Assembly (NCBI GenBank): GCA_044463125.1
Contig: JBIQMS010000013.1
Location: 1 to 64,000 of the forward strand
Origin: CAYMZZ01 sp044463125
GTDB lineage: Bacteria > Bacteroidota > Bacteroidia > Chitinophagales > Chitinophagaceae
Length of the DNA: 64,000 nucleotides
Direction of reading: 5' to 3'
Position numbers and translations under genes: made by a program. Below the pieces are notes generated by a model. That model saw only the letters and a list, made by a program, of their open reading frames with translations, was not told where the DNA came from and made no database searches. Shown here piece by piece: positions 50,011 through 58,502 of this stretch. Numbering within the stretch: position 1 is the first letter of the stretch; every line of letters starts with the position of its first letter.

Positions 50011-51970
50011 AAAACACCCTCACCACTGCTCCCCCACCCGGGGCTAATCGAATAGTCAGCACATCCCCTTTTTTCACCTGCTTCTCTTCCATCACATAAT
50101 CCGACGGATAGCGGTCGGCATTTACGCCATCGCGCAAGATTTTTGCTTTCCAGTTACCCGGCGGCAAGAAATCGAGTGAGAAACGCAGTTCCCGCTCCGT
50201 CCAGTCCGTCATGGCGCCAATAAACCATTCATTGCCCTTTTTCCTGGCGATGGAAATATGGTCACCAATTCTGCCATCCAGTACAATTGTGGTATCCCAC
50301 ACCGTAGGGATGCTGCCAATCAGTTCCATAAACTGCGGCTCCAACAACCCCTGTGATGGATTGCCGGAAAAAAGCTGAATCGGGCTTTCATACACCACAA
50401 ACATCGCCGCCTGATGGCATCTTGTTCCCAGCGACATCACCTTCTCGCCAATCGGCCTGAAGGTTTTGGTCGTGGCATTATCCAACAAACCAGGTTCATA
50501 ATCCATGGGTCCAGCGGCCATACGAATGAAGGGGAGCAGCAGGTTGTGCTCGGGATCCGCCTTATTGCTCCAGATATTATACTCTGAACCCAATACGCCT
50601 TCGCGGGTAACCGCGTGTGGCCAGGTCCGGTTGAAGCCGGCAGTTTTGAAAGCGCCATGATACATCACCATTATTTGATGTCGGGCACAGGCTTCCGCGA
50701 TGCGGTGATAGAAGTCCACCATCTTCTGATCATCGCGATCCATAAAATCGGTCATAATGAAATCGACTCCCCATTTCTTAAACTGCTCCAGTGCAGGCTC
50801 CAACTGCCGGTCAAGCGTATGCGCCAGTGTCCACATGCTCAAGCGGATATTTTGCTTTCTTGCATAAGCCGCTATCTCCTCCATATCCAGTGCCGGGTTG
50901 ATCTTAAAAAGGTCTTTGTAATCGCTCCAGCCGGCATCCATCATGATCCGTTCAAAACCGAAGCGCTTCGCGAAATCGATATAATATTTATAAGTGGCAG
51001 TATTAATTCCCGTCTTAAAGGGAACATTAAACAGATTGATCCCTATTATCCATTCATCCGTTCCCTTTCCCGGCTGTATCCAGGAAGGGTCCTTTACTCT
51101 TGAAGGAGAAGCGAGACGATACACCAGATCATTGGCGGGCAACTCCCTGTCGCTGCCAGCAATCAGCAGCACACGCCAGGGATAGACCCTTTCTCCCCAA
51201 GTATGGGCGATATATTCAGCTCTTTGGGTGACAATCGCCTGGGGAAATTCACCTTCCGTTAATTTCTCCTCCAGAGGATAAGCGGCAAAATGTCCTTCGA
51301 GCTGGGTGCTTTCTGTCCCGGTCAAAAACATGCCCGGGTAGCTTTCAAGGTCCGACTCGGTGAGCAACACGCGTGGCCCGTCTTGCATAGCAACCAGCGT
51401 GGGTGTAAAGATCAAAGCTTCCTTCCCAATACTATCGAGTACCTTTTTCGTGTACAATTCCTCGAAGCTGGTATGGTATCGATCGGAATTGTCGCGAGGA
51501 ACAACCTCGGTATAGTATGTTGGGTGCGAACGGTGAAACTTGAACCGGGCCGTCTCATTCCGGATCTGTATGGAATCTTTAAAGTGAGAATGAAGCCTGT
51601 AGGCCACGCCATCATTATAAGCCCTGAACTCCACGGAAAATCCGCTTCGGAAACGCAGGAGCAGGCTTTGATACTGATCAGGAATCAACTTCCTTTTTTC
51701 GGGTACGGGAGAAACAATCACATCATCAATTTTTCGAAGAACAGGCTTGCCACTGCGAAGATCACCCGACAATTTCTTTCCGTCCGTCAACTCCATGTCA
51801 ATCTGCGATGGTTCAAGGATCAGCTTATTATCGAAACTGACCGAATAATAGAGTGCAGCGCCCACTTGCAGGTTCACCCTTATACGCCCGTCGGGTGAAC
51901 TGAGTTCGTAGTTTTTTTGTGCGAACCCCAATAGAGGCAAAAGCAGCGCAATCGTGAGTATATTTTTCAT
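50009..51970 (-). CDS. Glycoside hydrolase family 97 protein (SusB-like)
   Basis: Secreted alpha-glycosidase of GH97, 653 residues, normal length, with signal peptide MKNILTIALLLPLLGFAQ. The N-terminal beta-sandwich starts LSSPDGRIRVNLQVG. The catalytic barrel has RFGFERIMMDAGWSD, GVDFIMTDFMDRDDQ and MVMYHGAFKTAGFNRTWPH, followed by REGVLGSEYN. A C-terminal sheet domain ends GGGAVVRVF. GH97 includes inverting alpha-glucosidases and retaining alpha-galactosidases; the DFMDRDDQ and REGVLGSE region suggests one of these, but I cannot decide which. No SusC/SusD genes are in the window, so this is not a classic polysaccharide locus. The TGA stop touches repeat E6. Confidence 0.93.
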   Translation of the reverse strand: MKNILTIALLLPLLGFAQKNYELSSPDGRIRVNLQVGAALYYSVSFDNKLILEPSQIDMELTDGKKLSGDLRSGKPVLRKIDDVIVSPVPEKRKLIPDQYQSLLLRFRSGFSVEFRAYNDGVAYRLHSHFKDSIQIRNETARFKFHRSHPTYYTEVVPRDNSDRYHTSFEELYTKKVLDSIGKEALIFTPTLVAMQDGPRVLLTESDLESYPGMFLTGTESTQLEGHFAAYPLEEKLTEGEFPQAIVTQRAEYIAHTWGERVYPWRVLLIAGSDRELPANDLVYRLASPSRVKDPSWIQPGKGTDEWIIGINLFNVPFKTGINTATYKYYIDFAKRFGFERIMMDAGWSDYKDLFKINPALDMEEIAAYARKQNIRLSMWTLAHTLDRQLEPALEQFKKWGVDFIMTDFMDRDDQKMVDFYHRIAEACARHQIMVMYHGAFKTAGFNRTWPHAVTREGVLGSEYNIWSNKADPEHNLLLPFIRMAAGPMDYEPGLLDNATTKTFRPIGEKVMSLGTRCHQAAMFVVYESPIQLFSGNPSQGLLEPQFMELIGSIPTVWDTTIVLDGRIGDHISIARKKGNEWFIGAMTDWTERELRFSLDFLPPGNWKAKILRDGVNADRYPSDYVMEEKQVKKGDVLTIRLAPGGGAVVRVF

Positions 51971-52055
51971 GCCGGGAATCTATTTGAATAATACAAATGA
52001 AGAACCGTCTGGAAAATTAAGATGAGTTGCCGGGAATCCGCAAATTTATCGTCCT

Positions 52056-53798
52056 TCACCTCCGTTCCCCTATCTGCTGACGCCACATGGCATAGTAGAG
52101 CCCTTTTTGCTGCAGCAACTCTTCATGTGTTCCTTTTTCCACGATACGCCCTTTTTCCAACACAAGAATACTGTCGGCATGCCGTATGGTGGAAAGCCGG
52201 TGCGCAATCAGGATGGCCATAGGATTGCCGATATGCGTAATCTCACGAATGGTTTCGGTGATGGACTCTTCCGTCAGGGAGTCGAGCGCGGAAGTGGCTT
52301 CATCAAAAATAAGTAAACGGGGTTTACGGAGCAGTGCACGGGCGATGGCGATGCGTTGTTTTTCCCCGCCGGAAAGCTTCATGCCTCCTTCACCCAGAAG
52401 GGTATCCAGCCCGGTGCCCGCTCTTTCCAGCAATGCTGAACAGGAAGCCTGGCGCAGGGCTTCCAGCATCTCTTCCTCACTGGCATCCGGTTTTACCAGC
52501 GCAAGATTGTCGCGGATGCTGCCATAAAACAATTGGGTCTCCTGGGTCACAAAACCAATCTGACGTCGCATTTCATTGTACCGGATCTTGGCTGCATCAA
52601 TGTTGTTAAAAGCAACTGAACCACTCACAGGCCGGTACAGTCCCACCAGCAATTTCACCAGGGTTGACTTGCCAGAACCCGATGGCCCCACAAAAGCAAT
52701 GGTTTCTCCGCTCTTTATCTCAAATGAAATGCCATCAATCGCATTGAAGCCGGCCGTACCATGCCTGAAAAATACTTCATCGAATGAAAGCATTTCCAGT
52801 GGACCCAACTCTATCGGTTCTGCCGGACGGCTTTCCACCGGCTTTTTCATCAGCCGGTCAAAATGCTGCAGGGATGCTTCGGCTTCCCGATAAGAAATGA
52901 TGATATTGCCCAGGTCCTGCAAGGGGCCAAAGAGGCTCGTGGAAATAAATTGCATACTGATCAGCTCACCTGTACTCAACACCTGTCGGAAGATTAGCCA
53001 TAGCAGAATGAACAGGATGGATTGCTTCAGCAGGGTCAGGGATACGCTTTGGAAAAATGCGAGGGTCCGCACTTTGCGGATCTTCAACATTTCCAGATCG
53101 AAAATTTTCCGGGTCTGCACCCGCAGGCGACGGATTTCCGGATACGTAAGGCCCAGGCTCTTAACCAGTTCAATATTGCGGAGCGACTCAGTTATTGCGC
53201 CCGACATCTGATTCGTTTCACGATTGATGGACCTTTGCAATTGCTTGATTCGCTTACTCAGCAATCCGGTCAAACCGCCCAGCACCAACACACCGATCAG
53301 GAAAACAGGTATCAGCAGCCAGTGCATGGAAATGGAATACCAGATCAGGAAACCGATGCCAATTAGTGTAGAGAAAAGAATATTGATGAAGGCATTAATG
53401 AAACGTTCGGTATCCGTACGTACTTTTTGCAGGGTAGAAAGCGTTTCGCCGCTACGCTGCAATTCAAATTCACTGAAGGATAGTCGAAGCGTTTGCCGCA
53501 AACCATCGTTGAATATCTGCATACCAAACTTCTGAACGGCCAGCCGCATCACAAAATCCTGGAAGGCCCGGGCCAGGCGGGCGAGGATGGCTACCGCCAC
53601 CGCGATACCTAACCAGAATAAAACGCCACGTACCAGTTCCGATTCCGGAAGTCCTTTTGGATTGCCCGCATATTCGTCGATGATCTTCCCGAAGATGATG
53701 GGATCAATCAATGTCAGCAATTGAGCGAGTGCGGCCAGAACCAATGAAAGAAAAATCCATCCCCGCTGTGGTTGCAGGTACTGCCAGAGTATGCGCAT
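52056..53798 (-). CDS. ABC exporter, fused permease-ATPase half-transporter
   Basis: 580 residues: six transmembrane helices in the first 320 residues (type IV exporter fold, ILWQYLQPQRGWIFLSLVLAA at the start), then an ATPase with Walker A GPSGSGKST (about 370), Q loop GFVTQETQLF, signature LSGGEKQRIAIARAL (about 473), Walker B LLIFDEATSALD, and the switch His in IAHRLSTI. Such half-transporters work as homo- or heterodimers for lipid, peptide or drug export; no partner gene is adjacent. A weak -7-like TAAATTCA lies three bases before the ATG. Substrate unknown. Confidence 0.92.
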   Translation of the reverse strand: MRILWQYLQPQRGWIFLSLVLAALAQLLTLIDPIIFGKIIDEYAGNPKGLPESELVRGVLFWLGIAVAVAILARLARAFQDFVMRLAVQKFGMQIFNDGLRQTLRLSFSEFELQRSGETLSTLQKVRTDTERFINAFINILFSTLIGIGFLIWYSISMHWLLIPVFLIGVLVLGGLTGLLSKRIKQLQRSINRETNQMSGAITESLRNIELVKSLGLTYPEIRRLRVQTRKIFDLEMLKIRKVRTLAFFQSVSLTLLKQSILFILLWLIFRQVLSTGELISMQFISTSLFGPLQDLGNIIISYREAEASLQHFDRLMKKPVESRPAEPIELGPLEMLSFDEVFFRHGTAGFNAIDGISFEIKSGETIAFVGPSGSGKSTLVKLLVGLYRPVSGSVAFNNIDAAKIRYNEMRRQIGFVTQETQLFYGSIRDNLALVKPDASEEEMLEALRQASCSALLERAGTGLDTLLGEGGMKLSGGEKQRIAIARALLRKPRLLIFDEATSALDSLTEESITETIREITHIGNPMAILIAHRLSTIRHADSILVLEKGRIVEKGTHEELLQQKGLYYAMWRQQIGERR

Positions 53799-53841
53799 GA
53801 TTGAATTTACGAAAAGTGCGGGTTAGGATGATCAATATCGC

Positions 53842-53897
53842 AAAAACAAAACCGCCTCAGCGTCATTAACAGGATGCTAATGCTACTGAAGCGGTTT
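53842..53897 (-). terminator. Terminator of the Arg-rich protein gene (minus strand)
   Basis: AAACCGCTTCAGTAGCATTA pairs with most of the segment at 53848-53867 (a 20-bp stem with a few mismatches and a short loop). On the minus strand a T-rich tract follows. Confidence 0.75.
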
Positions 53898-53931
53898 ATA
53901 TATATCCTTCGGTCAGGATTAAGCGAACAAC

Positions 53932-55266
53932 TTAATTTCCCCGACGTCTTTCCGATCGGTTATCGGAAGCCGGACTTCTTCTTTCCATTCGGGCGGGTTG
54001 TTGACGCTCCACGCGTTGTGGTTGTTGCCTTTCTACCCGTTGTGGTTGACGACGCTCGATTCGCGCGGGTTGTTCACGACGTTCTACCCTTTGCGGTTGG
54101 CGACGTTCGATACGAGCCGGTTGTTCACGGCGTTCCACCCGTTGCGGTTGACGACGTTCGATACGAGCCGGTTGTTCACGACGCTCCACGCGTTGTGGCT
54201 GGCGACGCTCTATGCGCGCCGGTTGTTCCCGTCGCTCCACGCGTTGTGGCTGACGGCGCTCGATACGCTCAGGCTGTTCCCGACGCTCTACCCGTTGTGG
54301 CTGGCGACGCTCGATACGGTTATTTTCCGTATTGCGGCGATTATCCATGATCCGGGGATTTCTCTCCGTAGGCCTCCGCTCGATACGATTCTCACGAACG
54401 TTGCGATCGTTGCGGAGACGGTTATCGAGGCGATTGTCGGGACGACGGATATTGTTGTCGCGTCCGGCATTTCCGGGTTCAACGCGATTGAACTGACGCG
54501 GCGCGAAGCGGCGGTCATTGTCCTGGCGAATCTGTGGACGATATACCGAAACCTCATTGCGGCGAAACTGTGTGCGGCCTGGAGCACGTGACTCACGGAA
54601 TCTTACCGAACGGATACGACCGGTATAGCGTTCTACATCACCACGGCGCGGGCCGGTTACAAATACATTACCACCCCTTCTGCCATAGTTGTTGATGATG
54701 GTAGTATTGTTGATGATGGTCACGTTTTGCCGGCGAGGCAAACAATAGTTCCACAATCGTGGTGAAGTAATGTAGCGTCGCGGGGCAAAGCTCCAGTAAT
54801 CGATGGGAGGATTGTACCCACCGAAATTGAAGTTGATACCGATATGAATACCGGGGCGCAAGGGAGCCCAGCCATAGTAGTCACCACCATGGCGCCAGGC
54901 TACCCAGGCAGGAGCCCATTCATAGCCGGGAACCCACATCCATCCATAAAAAGGATCATGGAACCAGCGACCATAGTGAAAAGGCGCCCATCCCCAATCA
55001 TAATCGGATACCCACATCCAATCATACTCATCTGTCCAAACCCAACGGCCACCTGTGCTGTAGGGTTGAAAATCGGCGATACCGGTCGGCCTCCATACAT
55101 AACCATACTCCGGATATTCCATCCACTCACCATGCGGGCTCAACCCGTCATAGAAATCCTGGTAAGTAATGGCTACAGAACCCGGCTGGGCCGATGCCTG
55201 ATTCCGAAAAGAACCCAGCACCAGTATGGCCGCTATCAGCGTTGAAATTGTTACGTAGCGTTTCAT
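53932..55266 (-). CDS. Exported Trp-rich (DUF6600-like) protein with Arg-rich 17-residue repeats
   Basis: 444 residues. Residues 1-27 are a signal peptide ending QASAQ. The next 130 residues are rich in Trp, Tyr and Gly (FYDGLSPHGEWMEYPEYGYVW, YDWGWAPFHYGRW, YGWMWVPGYEWAPAWVAW), the DUF6600-type pattern. After an NNTTIINNYG linker the protein becomes strongly basic (Arg/Asn/Asp), and the last 125 residues hold five full and one partial copies of RIERRQPQRVERREQPA. The Arg/Glu/Gln/Pro repeats are probably extended or coiled and could bind polyanions such as LPS or nucleic acid. Function unknown. The DNA copies (51 bp) also open long antisense frames, which are not real genes. Confidence 0.85.
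   Translation of the reverse strand: MKRYVTISTLIAAILVLGSFRNQASAQPGSVAITYQDFYDGLSPHGEWMEYPEYGYVWRPTGIADFQPYSTGGRWVWTDEYDWMWVSDYDWGWAPFHYGRWFHDPFYGWMWVPGYEWAPAWVAWRHGGDYYGWAPLRPGIHIGINFNFGGYNPPIDYWSFAPRRYITSPRLWNYCLPRRQNVTIINNTTIINNYGRRGGNVFVTGPRRGDVERYTGRIRSVRFRESRAPGRTQFRRNEVSVYRPQIRQDNDRRFAPRQFNRVEPGNAGRDNNIRRPDNRLDNRLRNDRNVRENRIERRPTERNPRIMDNRRNTENNRIERRQPQRVERREQPERIERRQPQRVERREQPARIERRQPQRVERREQPARIERRQPQRVERREQPARIERRQPQRVERREQPARIERRQPQRVERQQPQRVERQQPARMERRSPASDNRSERRRGN
54000..54325. repeat. 51-bp tandem coding repeat in the Arg-rich gene
   Basis: Five full copies plus one partial copy of a 51-bp unit encoding a 17-residue repeat. The copies differ mainly at third codon positions, so selection at the protein level is likely. 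Confidence 0.85.
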
Positions 55267-55404
55267 GTGCTAAAAATTTAATTGTTTACAATAGCTGACC
55301 GGTCCTACGATCATTTGTTTATTAAAGTTCAGCTATTATTATGCCCCAAAGCGCGAGTAAGGCCTGTTTTAGCGGTTCGTTAGGAAAACATTATCTAAAA
55401 TTTG

Positions 55405-55710
55405 GATAAACGCGTTACGTATTACGTAGTACGTACTACGTAATACGTTTTTTGGTTTAGAGTTTAGGGTTTAAAGTTTAAGGGGATAGCGGTAGAACTC
55501 TTTGTGATGTTGAATGCAATTAGCTCCATTAAACCTTAAACCCTAATACGTATTACGTAGTACGTATTACGTTTTAGGGTTTAGAGTTTAGGGTTTAAAG
55601 TTTAAGGGGATTGCGGTAGAACTCTTTGTGATGTTGAATGCAATTAGATCCATTAAACCTTAAGCCCTATTACGTAATACGTAATACGTACTACGTACTA
55701 CGTATTACGT
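55405..55710. repeat. Intergenic modular repeat E7, tandemly duplicated (A-B-core-B-A-B-core-B-A)
   Basis: Two successive units of about 120 bases, each with ACGTATTACG motifs, TTTAGAGTTTAGGG motifs, a 46-base core containing GGTAGAACTCTTTGTGATG, then AAACCTTAAACCC, sharing a middle module A. The two cores differ at only a few positions. The remaining 55267-55404 is AT-rich leader of the Arg-rich gene with nothing recognised. Confidence 0.92.
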
Positions 55711-55717
55711 TCCCTCA

Positions 55718-56752
55718 CTACTCTTCCCACAACACAATCATTCCCACATGCAAGCGCAAGCCCTGCCTTATGGCTTCCTGTACGCTTACCGTTTCCTGAT
55801 CGAGGAGTTCGGCGCCGGAGCCGTTGATACATTCCAGAACAATGGCCATATTCTGGAGACCCAGTGCGCGGGATGATTCGGGGGTGAGCGAGAGATAGAG
55901 CGGGTTGGGTCGCCCAAAGAAATGCAAATCTTTTCCTACCGATTCCAGAATTTGTTCTATACGCATATGCGTACGCAAGCCGCTTTGCAGCCGCCAGCCA
56001 TTGCCATCCATTACTCCACTATATCCGGTTACATTCTCGGTGCGGATACCTCCACCAATCATGATCTGCAAAATGTCGCGCATGGCATCATTGTCCTGCC
56101 ATACAAATACCACCTGGTTGGGCTGATTGGGAAAAAGCACGGAGCACTTATGAATTTCCGTTTCGGAAAAATAAAACTGATCCTTACGCACATTGTCACG
56201 ACCAAAATAAGCGGCCAGGTACTCGTCGGAATGAAATTGCAATAAGTCTTCCGCATAGCGCACTCTTTGCCGCATGGGCAGTGGTTCCTGGCGCCAGCGA
56301 ATCTGCAAATAGGTGAGCGTGTCCTCCTGTATCTTTTCAGCGAGTACAATCCATTCGCGACGCTGAAGCAGCAAGGGCTTCTCCATACTCCAGTTGCTGT
56401 CGGAAACAACAAAGCCGCTTTTCTGCATTTCGCGGAGCGCTTCCAGGGCTTCCTGTATGGAGCTGGTTTGATAGATATAATCGGTAACCTGCTGTCGCTG
56501 CGAACGGGTTACCCTGCGATGTACAAAAGGGCTAAGACTGTCGCCGGGATTGGGGATCATATCCCAGGTGTCGATAATACTGTCGCTTTGCAGAAAATGC
56601 CCGGAAGGAATAAAGCCCTTTTTGGTAATGAAGTTCTCAAAGCGCTTATCTGAATAACTGGCAAAGCCCAGCAGCTCATCGGCACTGAATACCTGAGCGC
56701 TGGCAGCCACCGACAGGAGGCAATATCCCCATAGAAAAAATAAAAGGCGCAT
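55718..56752 (-). CDS. Exported protein of unknown function
   Basis: 344 residues with signal peptide MRLLFFLWGYCLLSVAASAQ. The rest is of mixed helix and strand: VFSADELLGFASYSDKRFENFITKKGF, then several segments such as EALREMQKSGFVVSD, VFVWQDNDAMRDILQIMIGGG and a C-terminal LYLSLTPESSRALGLQNMAIVLECING. No catalytic motif or known family is recognised. The GLRTHMRIEQILE stretch with a late helix-strand pair is regular enough to suggest a real globular domain. Its stop is a few bases from repeat E7. Confidence 0.72.
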   Translation of the reverse strand: MRLLFFLWGYCLLSVAASAQVFSADELLGFASYSDKRFENFITKKGFIPSGHFLQSDSIIDTWDMIPNPGDSLSPFVHRRVTRSQRQQVTDYIYQTSSIQEALEALREMQKSGFVVSDSNWSMEKPLLLQRREWIVLAEKIQEDTLTYLQIRWRQEPLPMRQRVRYAEDLLQFHSDEYLAAYFGRDNVRKDQFYFSETEIHKCSVLFPNQPNQVVFVWQDNDAMRDILQIMIGGGIRTENVTGYSGVMDGNGWRLQSGLRTHMRIEQILESVGKDLHFFGRPNPLYLSLTPESSRALGLQNMAIVLECINGSGAELLDQETVSVQEAIRQGLRLHVGMIVLWEE

Positions 56753-56933
56753 AACAAAAAGACAGAAGGATCCGGAAAGGGAGCGGTTTGAACCAGGAAC
56801 TCAGATTGGAGGCCATAAATGTAAAGAGGAATTGGCAGAAAGCAAAAAATGCAACGAACCATTATGGCCACCATACGTTAAAAGGCTTTTTTGTATCTGG
56901 GCGAAATGGATTACCTTTTAAAAAATTGACATC

Positions 56934-57791
56934 ATGGACTCCCGCATTATCAACCTTTACGACGAATACACGCATGCTCCGCTCCCCCGTAACGAATTTC
57001 TCAAGCGCCTGGCGCTGATTACCGGCAGCATGACCGCCGCCCTGGCCATACTGCCGCAAATTGAAGTGAATGGACAGCATGCTGCTATTACTCCGGATGA
57101 AGACCTGCATACCGAACGCATCAGCTATGCGGGTGTAAATGGCACCATGCAGGCCTACCTGGCCCGCCCCAAAGAAGAAAAAGCCTATGGCGCAGTGGTA
57201 GTGATACATGAAAATCGCGGACTCAATGCCCATATTGAAGACGTGACAAGAAGGGCTGCCCAGGCAGGCTTCCTGGCATTGGCACCCAATGCCCTCGCCC
57301 CCCTTGGTGGCACGCCCGACAACGCCGATGAAGCCCGCAGTAAATTTCAGCAATTGAAACCCGACGAATCCCTTCAAAATTTTATCCGGGCATTCGACTT
57401 TCTTGCAGGCAGAAAAGATTGCAACGGCAACTATGGCTGCGTAGGATTTTGCTGGGGTGGCGCTATGGCCAATAACCTGGCCGTGAATGTACCTCAACTG
57501 AAAGCGGCAGTGGCTTTTTATGGCCGACAACCCAAAACGGAGGATGTGCCACGCATAAAAGCAGCGGTACAGCTACATTATGCATCGCTGGATACCCGCG
57601 TAAATGAAGGTATAGATTCTTATATTGCGGCGCTCAAAGCCAATAAAATAGACCACGAATTGTATATGTATGAAGGGGCGAATCATGCGTTTCACAACGA
57701 TACCGCACCCGCACGTTATGATGAAAAAGCGGCGAAGCTGGCCTGGGAAAGGACGGTGGAATTCTTTAAGAACGTATTACGTAATACGTAG
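56934..57791 (+). CDS. Dienelactone hydrolase family protein
   Basis: Alpha/beta hydrolase, 285 residues. A 50-residue N-terminal segment with FLKRLALITGSMTAALAILP looks like an export or anchor signal. The hydrolase has VVVIHENRGLNAHI (the Glu that interacts with the nucleophile), the nucleophile Cys in GCVGFCWGGAM, Asp in SLDTRVN, and His in GANHAFHND, the Cys-Asp-His triad of dienelactone hydrolases. Substrate unknown. The last six residues NVLRNT and the TAG stop come from ACGTATTACGTAATACGTAG-type repeat E8, so the natural C-terminus has been replaced or extended by a repeat module. Confidence 0.9.
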   Translation: MDSRIINLYDEYTHAPLPRNEFLKRLALITGSMTAALAILPQIEVNGQHAAITPDEDLHTERISYAGVNGTMQAYLARPKEEKAYGAVVVIHENRGLNAHIEDVTRRAAQAGFLALAPNALAPLGGTPDNADEARSKFQQLKPDESLQNFIRAFDFLAGRKDCNGNYGCVGFCWGGAMANNLAVNVPQLKAAVAFYGRQPKTEDVPRIKAAVQLHYASLDTRVNEGIDSYIAALKANKIDHELYMYEGANHAFHNDTAPARYDEKAAKLAWERTVEFFKNVLRNT

Positions 57792-57806
57792 TACGTAATA
57801 CGTATG
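57772..57806. repeat. Module A repeat E8 (partly coding)
   Basis: ACGTATTACG, ACGTAATACG and ACGTAGTACG motifs run from inside the dienelactone hydrolase gene into the 23-base intergenic gap and end just before the next start. It is the only element with module A alone. Confidence 0.85.
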
Positions 57807-57814
57807 ACCAAACA

Positions 57815-58459
57815 GTGGAACTTAAAGACTATTATAGTACCCTCGAACTTCCCCCTTCTGCTTCGGCCGATGATGTTAAGCGTGCTTATCGCCGGCTGGC
57901 GCAGGTTTATCATCCCGATAAAACCGGCAACGATCCTTATGCCCGTGCCCGCTTTGGGGCCATCAAGGAGGCTTATGAAATATTGAGCAACCCCCAGCAG
58001 AAAGAACAATACCTGCAGGAGCGCTGGTATGCACAAAGCCAGGGACGCACCGAAACACTGGCGCCGCTAACCCCGGAGAGTTTTTTGCAAAGACTTCTGC
58101 AAAGAGAAAGACATATTTACCAGATCGACGTATTTCGTTCCGACTTTGCTTCTATTGTAGAGCAGTTAGAAGATTTTTATTCGGATGAAGTGATAACAAT
58201 GATCCATTCTTTTGGAGATGATGCAGCAAAAAAAGAGATTATGCAGATCAGCCTTCGCCTGGCGAGGTTGATCCCCCATCCCCATGTGCAAACATTACTT
58301 ACCCGCTTAATGAAACTGGATGAGGGCAAAGCATGGCAGCAGAGTCTTCAACGGATAGCCCGACAAAGCCGGCAGGATGCGAACTTGCAGAAATGGTCGC
58401 CCTGGCTGGCCGCGTTGGCCGCCATCCTGCTATGCCTGATGATTTTTCTCCTGGCATAG
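57815..58459 (+). CDS. J-domain protein with C-terminal membrane anchor
   Basis: 214 residues with a GTG start at 57815. The J domain is at the N-terminus: DYYSTLELPPSASADDVKRA and the HPD tripeptide in QVYHPDKTGND (about residue 35), then AIKEAYEILSNPQQKEQY. No Gly/Phe region or zinc finger follows, so it is a class C co-chaperone. The rest is helical, and WLAALAAILLCLMIFLLA at the C-terminus is a tail anchor, which would hold DnaK activity at the inner membrane. The module A repeat immediately upstream leaves no space for a promoter outside the repeat, so transcription probably comes from the hydrolase gene. Confidence 0.88.
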   Translation: MELKDYYSTLELPPSASADDVKRAYRRLAQVYHPDKTGNDPYARARFGAIKEAYEILSNPQQKEQYLQERWYAQSQGRTETLAPLTPESFLQRLLQRERHIYQIDVFRSDFASIVEQLEDFYSDEVITMIHSFGDDAAKKEIMQISLRLARLIPHPHVQTLLTRLMKLDEGKAWQQSLQRIARQSRQDANLQKWSPWLAALAAILLCLMIFLLA

Positions 58460-58490
58460 CTACTACACCCTGCCATGAATCCCATCTGCT

Positions 58491-58498
58491 TATCTTTG
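58491..58498 (+). promoter_or_regulatory. -7 element four bases before a start codon (TATCTTTG)
   Basis: Exact TAnnTTTG match. Only CGGC separates it from the ATG at 58503, so transcription should begin at or next to the start codon. Confidence 0.6.
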
Positions 58499-58502
58499 CG
58501 GC

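Noticed and set aside
53998..54591. Long plus-strand open frame opposite the Arg-rich gene
   Set aside because: It is the mirror of the 51-bp repeats (low-complexity Leu/Thr/Arg translation) with no start context; the minus-strand frame has signal peptide and a recognisable domain.
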